A stretch of 64,000 nt of DNA from CALKYB01 sp964510575 (lineage in GTDB: Bacteria > Bdellovibrionota_C > UBA2361 > SZUA-149 > CALKYB01): positions 5,934 to 69,933 of the forward strand of contig CAZECN010000014.1 of NCBI GenBank assembly GCA_964510575.1. Reading direction: 5' to 3'. Under the pieces are notes generated by a model. That model made no database searches and was not told the DNA's origin. It saw only the letters and a program-made list of their open reading frames with translations. This document shows positions 42,305-50,702 of the stretch, piece after piece (positions within the stretch are counted from its first letter, which is position 1; each line of letters begins with the position of its first letter). The position numbers and the translations under genes are program-made.

Positions 42305-43380
42305 TAACTAGGAATAAACGAGGTTTTCGCTTTAATCTCCATTACTGTAGCAGCTATAAGTTCAGCTGCAGCGTCCAAATCTCTTGTATCACAAACCTCA
42401 ACTTGGGTGTGCATGTAACGATTTGGCAAACCAATCAGAGCAGTAGCCACTCCATCTCTTGAAATTTGCATGGCGTTTGCGTCAGTACCTGTAGCACGAG
42501 GTGCTGAGAGTGTTTGATATGCTATCTTTTTCTTTTTAGCTGCCGACTTGAGAATCCCTTCCAAAATAGGATTCACATTAGCGCCTCTCGCTATTGTTGG
42601 ACCTTTACCCAGCTTAACGTCACCAACTTTTTTGGGGTTAGCCCCAGGATTATCAGTGGCATGAGTTACGTCAACTGCAATACCCACGTCGGGGTCAACG
42701 CCATAACAAGACGTTCTAGCTCCTCTAAGACCAATTTCTTCTTGAACGGTACTCACACCAAACAACGCAACTGGAAAAGATTTCTTTCCCTTTATCTCCT
42801 TAGCAACCAAGCGCATGGCTTCCGATACTACATACAGCCCCACTCTATCATCTAGACCTGGTCCAGAAATTTGATGCTTACCAAGCTTAGTAATCTGAGG
42901 TTGATAAACTACCGGATCTCCAACTGAAACAAGTTTCTTTGCTTCCTTACCGTTTTCAGCACCAATATCAATCCAAAGATCGTCGAGGTCTAACTTTTTA
43001 CCCCTGTCAGAGCGGTCAACTAAATGAATAGGCTTATATCCAATAATTGCAGGCAACTCCCCTTTTTCAGTAAGAATCTTTAAGTGAGTACCTGGAACTA
43101 CGGTTGGGTCAATTCCTCCAATCGCCTTGAAGTAAATATAACCCCGCTCATCAATGTGAGTGACCATCATACCAATCTGGTCACAATGCCCGGCGAGCAT
43201 GACTCTGACAGAACCTTTGGGGTTCAACACGGCGACCGTGTTCCCATGAACATCGCTGCTAATCTCATCAGCAACGCCTTTCATCTTTTTTCGGTAAACC
43301 CGCTGGATATCTTGTTCGAACCCAGAAGGAGACGGAGTCATTAGAAGCTGCTCTAGGTATTTGAAATTGGCTGATTTCAT
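42304..43380 (-). CDS. M42-family metallo-aminopeptidase
   Basis: Cytosolic dinuclear-metal aminopeptidase of 358 aa, forming the tetrahedral (TET) type complex in known members. Metal ligands and catalytic residues can be followed in VMLAGHCDQIGMMV (about 60-73), GPGLDDRVGLYV (about 174-185), STVQEEIGLRGART (about 210-223), IAVDVTHATDNPG and the C-terminal HTQVEVCD. It starts 59 bp after the tRNA-Gly gene on the same strand and is coupled to purF by a one-base overlap. Confidence 0.88.
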   Translation of the reverse strand: MKSANFKYLEQLLMTPSPSGFEQDIQRVYRKKMKGVADEISSDVHGNTVAVLNPKGSVRVMLAGHCDQIGMMVTHIDERGYIYFKAIGGIDPTVVPGTHLKILTEKGELPAIIGYKPIHLVDRSDRGKKLDLDDLWIDIGAENGKEAKKLVSVGDPVVYQPQITKLGKHQISGPGLDDRVGLYVVSEAMRLVAKEIKGKKSFPVALFGVSTVQEEIGLRGARTSCYGVDPDVGIAVDVTHATDNPGANPKKVGDVKLGKGPTIARGANVNPILEGILKSAAKKKKIAYQTLSAPRATGTDANAMQISRDGVATALIGLPNRYMHTQVEVCDTRDLDAAAELIAATVMEIKAKTSFIPS

Positions 43381-43401
43381 TGCTCTTTTGATTTTAGAAC
43401 A

Positions 43402-43428
43402 ACTGCCGGCTGCTTATAGCCTGGCAGT
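43402..43428 (-). terminator. Hairpin after tRNA-Gly
   Basis: On the minus strand ACTGCC-A-GGCT pairs with AGCCGGCAGT: ten base pairs with one bulge and a 6-base loop, 11 bp after the tRNA CCA and 22 bp before the M42 start codon. It has no T tract, so it may be an attenuator or processing site rather than a true terminator. Confidence 0.4.
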
Positions 43429-43438
43429 CTGTGAAAAC

Positions 43439-43515
43439 TGGAGCGGGCGATGGGATTCGAACCCACGACCTCCACCTTGGCAAGGTGGCGTTCTAGCCAG
43501 CTGAACTACGCCCGC
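43439..43515 (-). tRNA. tRNA-Gly (GCC)
   Basis: Minus-strand cloverleaf: acceptor GCGGGCG pairs with CGCCCGC, D arm GTTCAGCTGGCTAGAAC, anticodon loop TTGCCAA with anticodon GCC, T arm GGGTTCGAATCCC, discriminator T, and CCA encoded in the DNA. All stems pair. Confidence 0.96.
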
Positions 43516-43605
43516 TCAGGAAAATTGGAGCGACTGATCTAGTTGACCAGCCAGGCACTGTCAAATCATTATATCTTGACTATTTACATGCGCCTTAATG
43601 TTGTT

Positions 43606-44832
43606 TTATGCCAGCTTCACACACAGCGCCAAAACCTCTGCCGCCTTCTTCACGTCTTCCAAAGGAGGCCGTGTTGGAGAAATTCTAATATTGCGATCTT
43701 CAGGGTCCTCACCCTTCGGGAAAGTCGCGCCCGCTGGTGTGAGCTTCACACCAGCTTCTGCTGCAAGCTCAACTACCTTCTTAGCCTTGCCCTCAGGAAC
43801 ATCCAAACTGATAAAGTAACCTCCCTTTGGTTTGCTCCACTGAGCTAGCTCAGTTCCAGAAAGTTCTTTGTCCAAAGCCTCATAGACAGCATCAAACTTA
43901 GGTTTAACTAGTTTGGCATGTTCTTTCATGTGAGCTTCGAGGCCACCCTTTAATTTTTCAAAAAACTTCACCTGACGGAGCTGCTCCAGCTTATTGGGGC
44001 AAATCATCTGTGAAGTAAAAAGCTTTTGAAAATATTTTATATTAGCTTCACTGGCACCCATAAAACCAAGTCCACCCCCGGAGAAAGTTACCTTTGAAGT
44101 AGAAGAGAAGACTATCGCACGTTCAGGGCAACCCAAATCTCGACAACAGGAAAGAATGTTCTTAACTCGCTCATTATCCTTTTCAATATCGTGAATGGCG
44201 TAGGCATTGTCCCAAATAATGGTAAAATCTTTTGCCTTTGGTTGAAGATCGGCCAACTCGATGACCACCTCATCCGAAAAAGTCATTCCCACAGGATTGT
44301 TATACTGCGGAACAGTAATCAACCCTTTAATAGAAGCATCGTTACCAACCAATTGTTGAATCTCTTTAACATCGGGCCCATTATCACCAAGCACCACTGG
44401 GATCATTTCGATTCCCAGAGATTCCAGCATTGTAAAATGTCGATCGTAGCCTGGAACTGTGCATATAAACTTCACGGACTTTCCAAACCAAGGCTCCTCT
44501 ACTCCACATGCTCCACGCAGCATCAGCCAAGAGAGAACATTGTGCATCATCGACAAACTAGAATTGTTACCGACTATTGTCTGTTCAGCGGGAACTCCAA
44601 TTATCGGACCAAAAACCTCCCTGGCATCTTCCAAACCGAGAACTCCGCCTGGATAGTTTCGACAATCCATCCCAGATTTAGATTTATAGCTATCCTCGCC
44701 AAGAGCAGTAATCATTTTGTTAGACAAAGCGAATTGTTCATCTGAGGGTTGTCCTCGGGTCATGTCTAAGGCTAATCCTGAAGCCTTTAACTCTTCGTAG
44801 CGTTCTCGCACATTATCATCAGTTTTTGACAT
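43606..44832 (-). CDS. Aspartate aminotransferase, subgroup Ic type
   Basis: PLP-dependent fold-type I aminotransferase of 408 aa. Visible are LDMTRGQPSDEQFALS (about 22-37), YPGGVLGLEDAREVFG (about 60-75), the Asn/Asp/Tyr of TVPQYNNPVGMTFS and IIWDNAYAIHD (about 211-221), and the Schiff-base Lys in VFSSTSKVTFSGGGLGF (about 248). RGQPSDEQ and the long GGLGFMG motif fit the Corynebacterium-type subgroup Ic transaminases rather than AspC. It is probably for aspartate/glutamate exchange; other substrates are possible. Confidence 0.82.
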   Translation of the reverse strand: MSKTDDNVRERYEELKASGLALDMTRGQPSDEQFALSNKMITALGEDSYKSKSGMDCRNYPGGVLGLEDAREVFGPIIGVPAEQTIVGNNSSLSMMHNVLSWLMLRGACGVEEPWFGKSVKFICTVPGYDRHFTMLESLGIEMIPVVLGDNGPDVKEIQQLVGNDASIKGLITVPQYNNPVGMTFSDEVVIELADLQPKAKDFTIIWDNAYAIHDIEKDNERVKNILSCCRDLGCPERAIVFSSTSKVTFSGGGLGFMGASEANIKYFQKLFTSQMICPNKLEQLRQVKFFEKLKGGLEAHMKEHAKLVKPKFDAVYEALDKELSGTELAQWSKPKGGYFISLDVPEGKAKKVVELAAEAGVKLTPAGATFPKGEDPEDRNIRISPTRPPLEDVKKAAEVLALCVKLA

Positions 44833-44868
44833 ACCTTCCCCGCTTTTAATCTTTTCCTACGCTAAACT

Positions 44869-45366
44869 TTAACTGCCCTGCTTTTTATTCAATCGTTCCA
44901 AAACACAGCTAGGAACCAAAGCTGACACATCGCCACCAAAGCTTGAAATTTCTCGAACCATGCTAGAACTAATGAAAGAACAATCCTTAGAAGTCATCAA
45001 AAAAACAGTTTCAACATCTTCATCCAGCTGACGGTTAGTAATTGCCATTTGGGACTCATATTCGTAATCCGAAACAGCCCTGAGCCCTCTAATAATCACA
45101 CCTGCTTTTTTCTGTTTACAAAAATCAACTAGCAATCCATCAAAGGAAGTGACCTCAAAAGCTTGATTTTCATCCTTCAAGCACTCAGCGATTATTTCTT
45201 CCCGCTCACTAACAGAGAAAAAATTATTCTTTGCAGGGTTGTTGGCCACAGCAACGATAACTCGGTCAAAGACTCTTCCGGCTCGCCTAGTAATATCCAA
45301 GTGCCCATTTGTGAAAGGATCGAAACTTCCAGCATAAACTGCTGTAGAATGTAGTTCTTTGTTCAT
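44869..45366 (-). CDS. coaD: Phosphopantetheine adenylyltransferase
   Basis: Penultimate step of coenzyme A synthesis, joining AMP from ATP to 4'-phosphopantetheine. The ATG at 45366 gives 165 aa and aligns with E. coli CoaD (AVYAGSFDPFTNGHLDI, TNGH nucleotide motif at about 16-19; IIRGLRAVSDYEYE near 90-103; KDCSFISSSMVREI near 123-136). An upstream in-frame TTG overlaps the rsmD stop (TTGA) just behind an AGGAG, so translation may start there instead and add 8 residues. The rsmD-coaD pair is common in bacteria. Confidence 0.93.
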   Translation of the reverse strand: MNKELHSTAVYAGSFDPFTNGHLDITRRAGRVFDRVIVAVANNPAKNNFFSVSEREEIIAECLKDENQAFEVTSFDGLLVDFCKQKKAGVIIRGLRAVSDYEYESQMAITNRQLDEDVETVFLMTSKDCSFISSSMVREISSFGGDVSALVPSCVLERLNKKQGS

Positions 45367-45386
45367 CTTAGTTCTAGGTCCAGCCC

Positions 45387-45968
45387 TCAATTACTCCTAA
45401 AAAGTCTTATCCGACTTTGGCCGTAAGTTCTATCCACCAAAAGTTCAAAATTATCAATCTCCCTTGGTCCTTTAAGCCTGACTTTATCCAACTCTAGGGC
45501 TGATTCGATAACCACTAGAGCATGGTCAGCTAAACAGCTAGAAGCTTTCAGCTTGGACATTAGATCAACAAGGTTCAACTCTGAATAAGGTGGATCAGCA
45601 AAAACCAAGGAAAACCGATTATTTTTATCGCCTTTAATACCTCCTTGCTGATGTTCTAAAAACTTATCCACACGAGAGTGAATCACCGTAGATCCCTCTA
45701 GCTCCAACCTGTCTATGTTAGTCTGAGCAGCCTTTACCGAACCTTTATCAGAATCGACGAAAACGGCGAATTCAGCCCCTCTCGACACGGCTTCAAGGCC
45801 CAGGGAGCCACTACCGCAGAAGATATCCAAAACACTGGATTCTTCGAAAGACATTCTACTAGCAAGTATTGAAAATAGAGCCTCCCTAACCCTATCTGTG
45901 CTGGGCCTAGCAGCACTAGGAACGTCCAAAAGTCGTCCCTTGAATATACCTCCAGTAATACGTATCAA
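45387..45968 (-). CDS. rsmD: 16S rRNA (guanine966-N2)-methyltransferase
   Basis: Methylates G966 of 16S rRNA in the 30S subunit. The TTG at 45968 is chosen: GGGAG lies 7 bases upstream and the product then begins IRITGGIFKGRLLDVP as in other RsmD proteins; the frame opens 90 bases earlier. It gives 193 aa. SAM motif VLDIFCGSGSLGLEAVSRG (about 53-71), catalytic VFADPPYSE (about 122-130). It ends overlapping or beside the coaD start. Confidence 0.9.
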   Translation of the reverse strand: MIRITGGIFKGRLLDVPSAARPSTDRVREALFSILASRMSFEESSVLDIFCGSGSLGLEAVSRGAEFAVFVDSDKGSVKAAQTNIDRLELEGSTVIHSRVDKFLEHQQGGIKGDKNNRFSLVFADPPYSELNLVDLMSKLKASSCLADHALVVIESALELDKVRLKGPREIDNFELLVDRTYGQSRIRLFRSN

Positions 45969-46033
45969 GCTTGAACTCCCGAATGGGCTAAAAAGGTATG
46001 GATTTAAAACAGCGATAAGACTTTGGATGTTAC

Positions 46034-46062
46034 TTGACAAACATACAAGGTTTATCAATTAT
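46034..46062 (+). promoter_or_regulatory. Promoter of tRNA-Lys
   Basis: TTGACA (46034-46039), 17 bp, then AATTAT (46057-46062), 44 bp before the mature tRNA. Confidence 0.55.
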
Positions 46063-46105
46063 GCGCCAGCTTGAGGCCGTCTGTAATGGTCTTGGGTTGG
46101 TTATT

Positions 46106-46181
46106 GGGGAGGTAGCTCAGTTGGTAGAGCAACGGCCTTTTAAGCCGTGGGTCGCGGGTTCGAGCCCCGCTCTCCTCACCA
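46106..46181 (+). tRNA. tRNA-Lys (TTT)
   Basis: Acceptor GGGGAGG pairs with TCTCCTC (two G-T pairs), D arm GCTCAGTTGGTAGAGC, anticodon loop CTTTTAA giving anticodon TTT, T arm GCGGGTTCGAGCCCCGC, discriminator A, CCA encoded. Confidence 0.96.
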
Positions 46182-46273
46182 CTTTGCCCTCAGGAGCTGC
46201 TTTGCCAGAACCTGAACAAAGCCCTCTAGAAACCACACTTAAGTTTTTTCTAATCTGTTAGAAAAGTTGAAAT

Positions 46274-47038
46274 CTAGTCGTCTGACTGACTCTTCTTCTT
46301 TCTTGTGGTTTTCTTCTTAGTATTCGACTTCTTCTTACTTGCCGCCTTCTTTGTCGTAGACTTTTCAGAGGTCTTTCTAGATTTTCTTTTAGTAGTCGAT
46401 TTTTTTGCTGTTGCTTTCTTAGCTGTTGCCTTCTTAACCGGTGCTTTCTTAGCCGATGCTTTTTTAGTAGCGCCCTTTTTCGCGGTCGCCTTTTTCGCAG
46501 TTATCTCTTCTACTATCTCCTCAACAAGTTCCTCTGAAGCCGTCTTTTTAGTAGCTGCCTTCTTAGTCGTAGTTTTTTTGCTAGCAGCTTTTTTAGCTTT
46601 AGTCTTTTTGGTAGCCGCTTTTTTAGTGCTTGTTGTTACTTTCTTACTCTTCTTACAAATCTTTTTGATTTTCTTAACTAAATCTTCAGAACTGAAAGGC
46701 TTGGCTACACAGGCTGACTTTACTGTATTTAGAGCAGCTGGAGCATGCTCAACATCTTCAGTAGTAGCAACCATCAAAAAAGGAATCTTGGCCAATTGCT
46801 CATCACTACGTATTGCCTCTAGCAAATCCAATCCTGGCATGTCAGGCATGTGCCAGTCGGCAATAACTAGGTCTATAGTATCTTTCTTGAGAGTTTCCAA
46901 AGCCTCTTCAGCTCCACTTGCTTCAACAAAGTGGTTGAAACCTTCTTTTTTTAACGAACTGCGAAGAATTCTTCTCATTACCTCAAAGTCATCTACCAGA
47001 AGTATCTTCATCTCTTTGGAAACAGCGCTAACGGACAT
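46274..47038 (-). CDS. Receiver domain with long Lys/Ala-rich histone-like tail
   Basis: 254 aa from ATG 47038 (GAGG 5 bases upstream). Residues 9-124 are a CheY-like receiver: acidic pair D16-D17, phosphoacceptor D61 (LVIADWHMPDMPG), Thr in LMVATTED and Lys113 in VAKPFSS. Residues 125-254 are a low-complexity basic tail built on KKA, KKT and AKK repeats (KKAATKKTKAKKAASKK), broken near 170-180 by the acidic segment SEELVEEIVEEI. The tail resembles bacterial histone H1-like proteins and AlgP. Phosphorylation could thus control a DNA-binding or compacting tail. No kinase adjoins; another receiver gene follows upstream at 47268. The composition also gives a long meaningless frame on the other strand. 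Confidence 0.82.
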   Translation of the reverse strand: MSVSAVSKEMKILLVDDFEVMRRILRSSLKKEGFNHFVEASGAEEALETLKKDTIDLVIADWHMPDMPGLDLLEAIRSDEQLAKIPFLMVATTEDVEHAPAALNTVKSACVAKPFSSEDLVKKIKKICKKSKKVTTSTKKAATKKTKAKKAASKKTTTKKAATKKTASEELVEEIVEEITAKKATAKKGATKKASAKKAPVKKATAKKATAKKSTTKRKSRKTSEKSTTKKAASKKKSNTKKKTTRKKKSQSDD

Positions 47039-47267
47039 AATAACCTCAATAAAAAAAGCCAGTGACACTCGTGATTTGAAGCTTGATTATCAGCTCCTCT
47101 CACACCCTAAAGATCGACACTTTGCTGTATAAAATTGAGCTAATAACGAGAAAGGATGAATTTCAAGTAACTTCGGGGATTTACGGCGCAAAAAACTGCT
47201 TTAGGGCTGCTAGCTGTATTAAAAAGCTGGGTAAGGTCTAAAAACTGGTTAAAACCATTAGGTCCGA

Positions 47268-47663
47268 CTAAGCCTCGAACCCAAGTCTCTTAATTTCTTC
47301 GAATAGTAGTTGCTTAGCGATGGGCTTGACCACATAACTTTCACAGCCATTTTTAAAAGCATCAATAACAGTCTCTGAATCACCTAGGGCCGTGGTCATG
47401 ATCACCTTCACCGAATCCTCCGGCTTCACCGAGTTCAGCTTTTCAAAGGCTCTGATTTTCTGCAAAACCTCTTGCCCGCTTAACTTGGGCATCATTATAT
47501 CAAGACAAAGTAACTGGTAGGCTTCACTAGTACCAAAACTTTCTTTGAAAACGGTTAAAGCTTCCTCTCCGTCAACCGCAACCTCACACTCGCCCCACTC
47601 TCCCAACATTCTAAGAAGAATTGAGCGACTGGTAAAATCATCCTCTGCAATAAGTATCTTCAT
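47268..47663 (-). CDS. Single-domain response regulator (CheY-like)
   Basis: 131 aa from ATG 47663 with GGAG 6 bases upstream. One receiver domain: MKILIAEDDFTS (acidic ED-D near 7-9), phosphoacceptor Asp in LLCLDIMMPKLSG (about 57), Thr in IMTTALGD (about 92) and Lys in YVVKPIAKQLL (about 114). No output domain, so it acts by protein contact, as CheY and Spo0F do. Its kinase and target are not adjacent. 230 bp separate it from the tailed receiver gene. Confidence 0.88.
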   Translation of the reverse strand: MKILIAEDDFTSRSILLRMLGEWGECEVAVDGEEALTVFKESFGTSEAYQLLCLDIMMPKLSGQEVLQKIRAFEKLNSVKPEDSVKVIMTTALGDSETVIDAFKNGCESYVVKPIAKQLLFEEIKRLGFEA

Positions 47664-47688
47664 GACTAACTCCAACAAGAATCAATTT

Positions 47689-48597
47689 TCAAGGTGATGT
47701 GAGAGATTGGTTTTCGACTACTTGAGATGCCATTCTAGGCCTACGGTGTTGATAAGCTACCACCAGGGACAGCAAAACTCCAGCAGCAATTGCTATAGCC
47801 GCACCAGGGGAAGCATCAAGCCAGGCTGAGGCATAAACCCCTCCAAAAGAGGCCAATACCGAAAAGAAACAGGCAATTAGTATCATGCCCAACATGCTGC
47901 TAGCCAATAGATAGCCCGAGGTTGCAGGCACAATTAGCATAGCTACCACAAGAATCGCTCCAACTGACTCGATATTAAGGACGGTAGTAATAGAAACTGC
48001 AGCCATCACAAAATAGTTCCACCACCTGATTGAAACACCTTGCGCCCTAGCTACCACCGGATCAAAAGATGCAAACTGCACAGGCCGATAGCTAATCCAA
48101 AGTAAAAAACTATTTACTAAAGAAAGAGACAATAGGATCCAAAATGAACGAGGCCCTAGGTCTTTGCCCTGCCATTCCCAAACATCGAACGGTGCATAAG
48201 TTAACTCCCCGTAAAGAACACAATCCAAATCTAGATGAGTGTCTCCAGCATAAAAATTAAGAAGTATTATCGAAATAGCGAAAAGAGTTGTAAAAGTAAT
48301 ACCAATAGCTCCATCACCATTCATAGTTTTACTGCTTCCGATCATCTCAGCAAAAAATGCCGTCAGCAAACCAGCAGCAATTGCCCCAGGGAGCATGTAA
48401 ATTGGAGCCATTGATGAAGAAACTAAAAAAGCTGCCACTATGCCAAGTAAAACCGTGTGACTAATTGCATCGCCCATCATCGATTGCTTGCGAAGGACGA
48501 GCAGACTTCCTACTTGACTGCAGGTAATCCCAACTAGTGAGCCTATCAAGACAAGCCAAATATTATCTGAGAAAAAACTACTTAGACTAGTCATCAT
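47689..48597 (-). CDS. Mn/Zn/Fe ABC transporter permease (YtgD/TroD-like)
   Basis: Polytopic permease of 302 aa (start at ATG-ATG 48597/48594) in the metal ABC-3 family, with about eight membrane segments. Family blocks seen: SVGAILVVAMLIVPATSGYLL and GDAISHTVLLGIVAAFL, the latter the first conserved loop. It overlaps the first permease gene by 11 bp and is the last gene of the transporter operon. Confidence 0.9.
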   Translation of the reverse strand: MMTSLSSFFSDNIWLVLIGSLVGITCSQVGSLLVLRKQSMMGDAISHTVLLGIVAAFLVSSSMAPIYMLPGAIAAGLLTAFFAEMIGSSKTMNGDGAIGITFTTLFAISIILLNFYAGDTHLDLDCVLYGELTYAPFDVWEWQGKDLGPRSFWILLSLSLVNSFLLWISYRPVQFASFDPVVARAQGVSIRWWNYFVMAAVSITTVLNIESVGAILVVAMLIVPATSGYLLASSMLGMILIACFFSVLASFGGVYASAWLDASPGAAIAIAAGVLLSLVVAYQHRRPRMASQVVENQSLTSP

Positions 48598-49921
48598 TAT
48601 TCTTTCCAGCCTTAAGCTCAGGAATGGGTTTACCATGAGGATCTAATTGAGGCTGCTTTAAACTCTCCAGTAAACCTTTTTCAATCTCTGCGTCCATTAC
48701 GTGCTCAACTTCTTCAGCATCTTCGTGTACATGGTCAGCCGCAGCACTTATTTCTTCAGTAAGATAAAGCTCCCAAAGTCGGTGGAAACGAGTAAGTTCA
48801 AGGGCTCTTTCCAATCCTTTCTCAGTAAGCGTGCAACTACTACCTTCCACGGAAAGCATTCTTTGACCACCGAGAGATGACATTAAAGACTTAGCTAGAC
48901 TTGAGTCATAACCTCTTATTTCTGCCACCTGTTCAGAGGATATTAACGGAAGCTGCTCAGTCACTTCACCTCCCAACCTAAAGACAGTTCTAAGAAAATT
49001 CTCTTCTCTAATAGACCTTCTAAGTTTTTTTCTTCCTAAGTACCTACTGACAAAACCGTTCCCTGGTGCAAAAAGACAAGAAACAGCAAAAATCATGCTA
49101 GCAATTACTACCATCCAAGGCCCTGTAGGCATGGCTGGAATTAAAAAGGAAACATTAGCCCCAAGGGCTCCAGAGACAGCTCCGAATAAAGCAGATAGGG
49201 GTAGCATCCTGTCCAGTGACTTACTCCAAAACCGAGCAGCCGCAGGTGGAATAAGAACTAAAGCTGCAACAAGCACCACTCCAGCAAGCTGCAAACCGGT
49301 TACGATAGTAACAACGAGAACTAACCAAAGTCCTGCCGAAAGCCAGCTCTGTCCTAAACCTCGAGCGTTATAATAAACAGGATCAAAAACTAAGATCTTC
49401 AGTTTTTGGAAAAAACAAAAAATAAATGCCAAACAAAGAATAGAAACTAAGGATAGAACTTTTAAATCGGCTAATGTAATAGCCGCGGCCTTACCAAATA
49501 AAAGATTCTCTAAACCAGCTTGGGCTGCAATCGGACTTTTTTGAATCATCGTAAGTTGAAATACTCCGACGGCAAAAAAGACTGAGAGTATAATCGCCTG
49601 GATCGCATCTTGCTTGATACGTGTCTTTTTCTGAAGAAAACCAAAAACGAAGGCTGCAAAAAGGCAGCTAGAGATTGCCCCCAAATATATGACTAAAGGC
49701 CCTCGAGAGTGGAAAAGTAAAAAAGCCGTTGTAACTCCCGGAAGAGCTGAATGAGCCAGAACGTCCCCTATCAAGGACTTCTTTTGCAGGAAGGTAAAAC
49801 ATCCTGCCACACCAGCAGTAGCTCCAAGCAGCACCGAGCCAAGTAACACCCAAGTTGAGGCAGGATCCGAGAAAGTCCAAAACTGAAAAAGCTCCTCCAG
49901 AATAAAAATTTCTTCGCCCAA
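48587..49921 (-). CDS. Metal ABC permease fused to a DtxR-like repressor domain (YtgCR type)
   Basis: 444 aa in two parts. Residues about 15-295 are an ABC-3 permease (LLGATAGVAGCFTFLQKKSL, LIGDVLAHSALPGVTTAFLL, LAGVVLVAALVLIPPAAARF). Residues about 302-444 are a soluble DtxR/MntR-like part: a winged-helix segment (SSEQVAEIRGYDSSLAKSLM, LTEKGLERALELTRFHRLWE) and the metal-binding/dimerisation signature HVHEDAEEVEHVMDAEIEKG and LDPHGKPIP, with the His and Glu ligands of the family. The closest precedent is chlamydial YtgCR, cleaved to free a repressor. TTG start, 1 base after the ATPase stop; no better start seen. Confidence 0.88.
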   Translation of the reverse strand: MGEEIFILEELFQFWTFSDPASTWVLLGSVLLGATAGVAGCFTFLQKKSLIGDVLAHSALPGVTTAFLLFHSRGPLVIYLGAISSCLFAAFVFGFLQKKTRIKQDAIQAIILSVFFAVGVFQLTMIQKSPIAAQAGLENLLFGKAAAITLADLKVLSLVSILCLAFIFCFFQKLKILVFDPVYYNARGLGQSWLSAGLWLVLVVTIVTGLQLAGVVLVAALVLIPPAAARFWSKSLDRMLPLSALFGAVSGALGANVSFLIPAMPTGPWMVVIASMIFAVSCLFAPGNGFVSRYLGRKKLRRSIREENFLRTVFRLGGEVTEQLPLISSEQVAEIRGYDSSLAKSLMSSLGGQRMLSVEGSSCTLTEKGLERALELTRFHRLWELYLTEEISAAADHVHEDAEEVEHVMDAEIEKGLLESLKQPQLDPHGKPIPELKAGKNNDD

Positions 49922-49922
49922 C

Positions 49923-50702
49923 TTAGTCTTCTCGCTTTATAAACTGACGTTGCTTCAATCTCTCAGCAACTTCATTTAGGGTTCTAGGCTGACCGCTATA
50001 GGCTTTTAAAATATTTTCCTGACTCAACACCTCAGCTGCAGGTCCAAAGGCCACTTTCCTCACGTTTAAAAGTAAGGCCGTGTGAAAATATTGACTAACT
50101 GTATTCAAATCATGATGCACGCACACTACTGCAGCTCCAGAAGCCGCTAACTCTTCCAACAGGCTGAGCATTTTTTTCTCAGTGGTAATATCGATACCCG
50201 CAAAAGGTTCATCCAGGAGATAGACTTTAGCTTGCTGAGCTAATGCTCTCGCTAAAAAGACACGTTGCTGTTGACCACCTGAGAGCTGGCTAATTTGCTT
50301 AGATGCGTGATCCTCCATACCCACTTGAACCAAGGCGTTCTGCACCAACTCTCTATCTTCCTTTCCGGGTCTCTTATAGAAAGGCAACCCGGCGTATCGA
50401 GCCATCATCACGACTTCACGAACAGACACCGGGAAATCCCAGTCTACTTCTTCCCGCTGAGGAACATAAGCCACCCCTGAGAGTTTCTCTGCTGCATCAG
50501 CTCCATCAATTTTTACGTAGCCACTTGAGAGAGGCAAGAAGCCTAAGATAGACTTAAGTAAAGTTGATTTACCAGCTCCGTTAGGACCAACTATTGCGGT
50601 GATCTCACCAAACGAAAAATCACAATCAACTGCCCAAAGCACAGGTCGATGGGAATAGCTGACGCTTAGGTCATGAATCTCGACAGCTGGGGCATCACTC
50701 AT
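49923..50702 (-). CDS. Metal ABC transporter ATPase (YtgB/MntA-like)
   Basis: 259-aa ATPase that powers metal uptake. Walker A is IVGPNGAGKSTLLKS (about 38-52), Q-loop VPQREEVDW, signature QLSGGQQQRVFLARAL (about 142-157), Walker B VYLLDEPFAGID (about 162-173) and the switch His in VCVHHDLNTV. The protein follows the YtgB/TroB/ZnuC group. Its ATG overlaps the binding-protein stop by 4 bp (ATGA). Confidence 0.93.
   Translation of the reverse strand: MSDAPAVEIHDLSVSYSHRPVLWAVDCDFSFGEITAIVGPNGAGKSTLLKSILGFLPLSSGYVKIDGADAAEKLSGVAYVPQREEVDWDFPVSVREVVMMARYAGLPFYKRPGKEDRELVQNALVQVGMEDHASKQISQLSGGQQQRVFLARALAQQAKVYLLDEPFAGIDITTEKKMLSLLEELAASGAAVVCVHHDLNTVSQYFHTALLLNVRKVAFGPAAEVLSQENILKAYSGQPRTLNEVAERLKQRQFIKRED

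Noticed and set aside
46034..46261. Small plus-strand frame (75 codons) across tRNA-Lys
   Set aside because: It runs through the tRNA gene; the 5' part is the tRNA promoter.
46305..47132. Long plus-strand frame (275 codons) opposite the receiver-tail gene
   Set aside because: It arises from the Lys/Ala codon bias of the minus-strand gene; the product would be a meaningless Phe/Val/Ala repeat, and it has no ribosome site.
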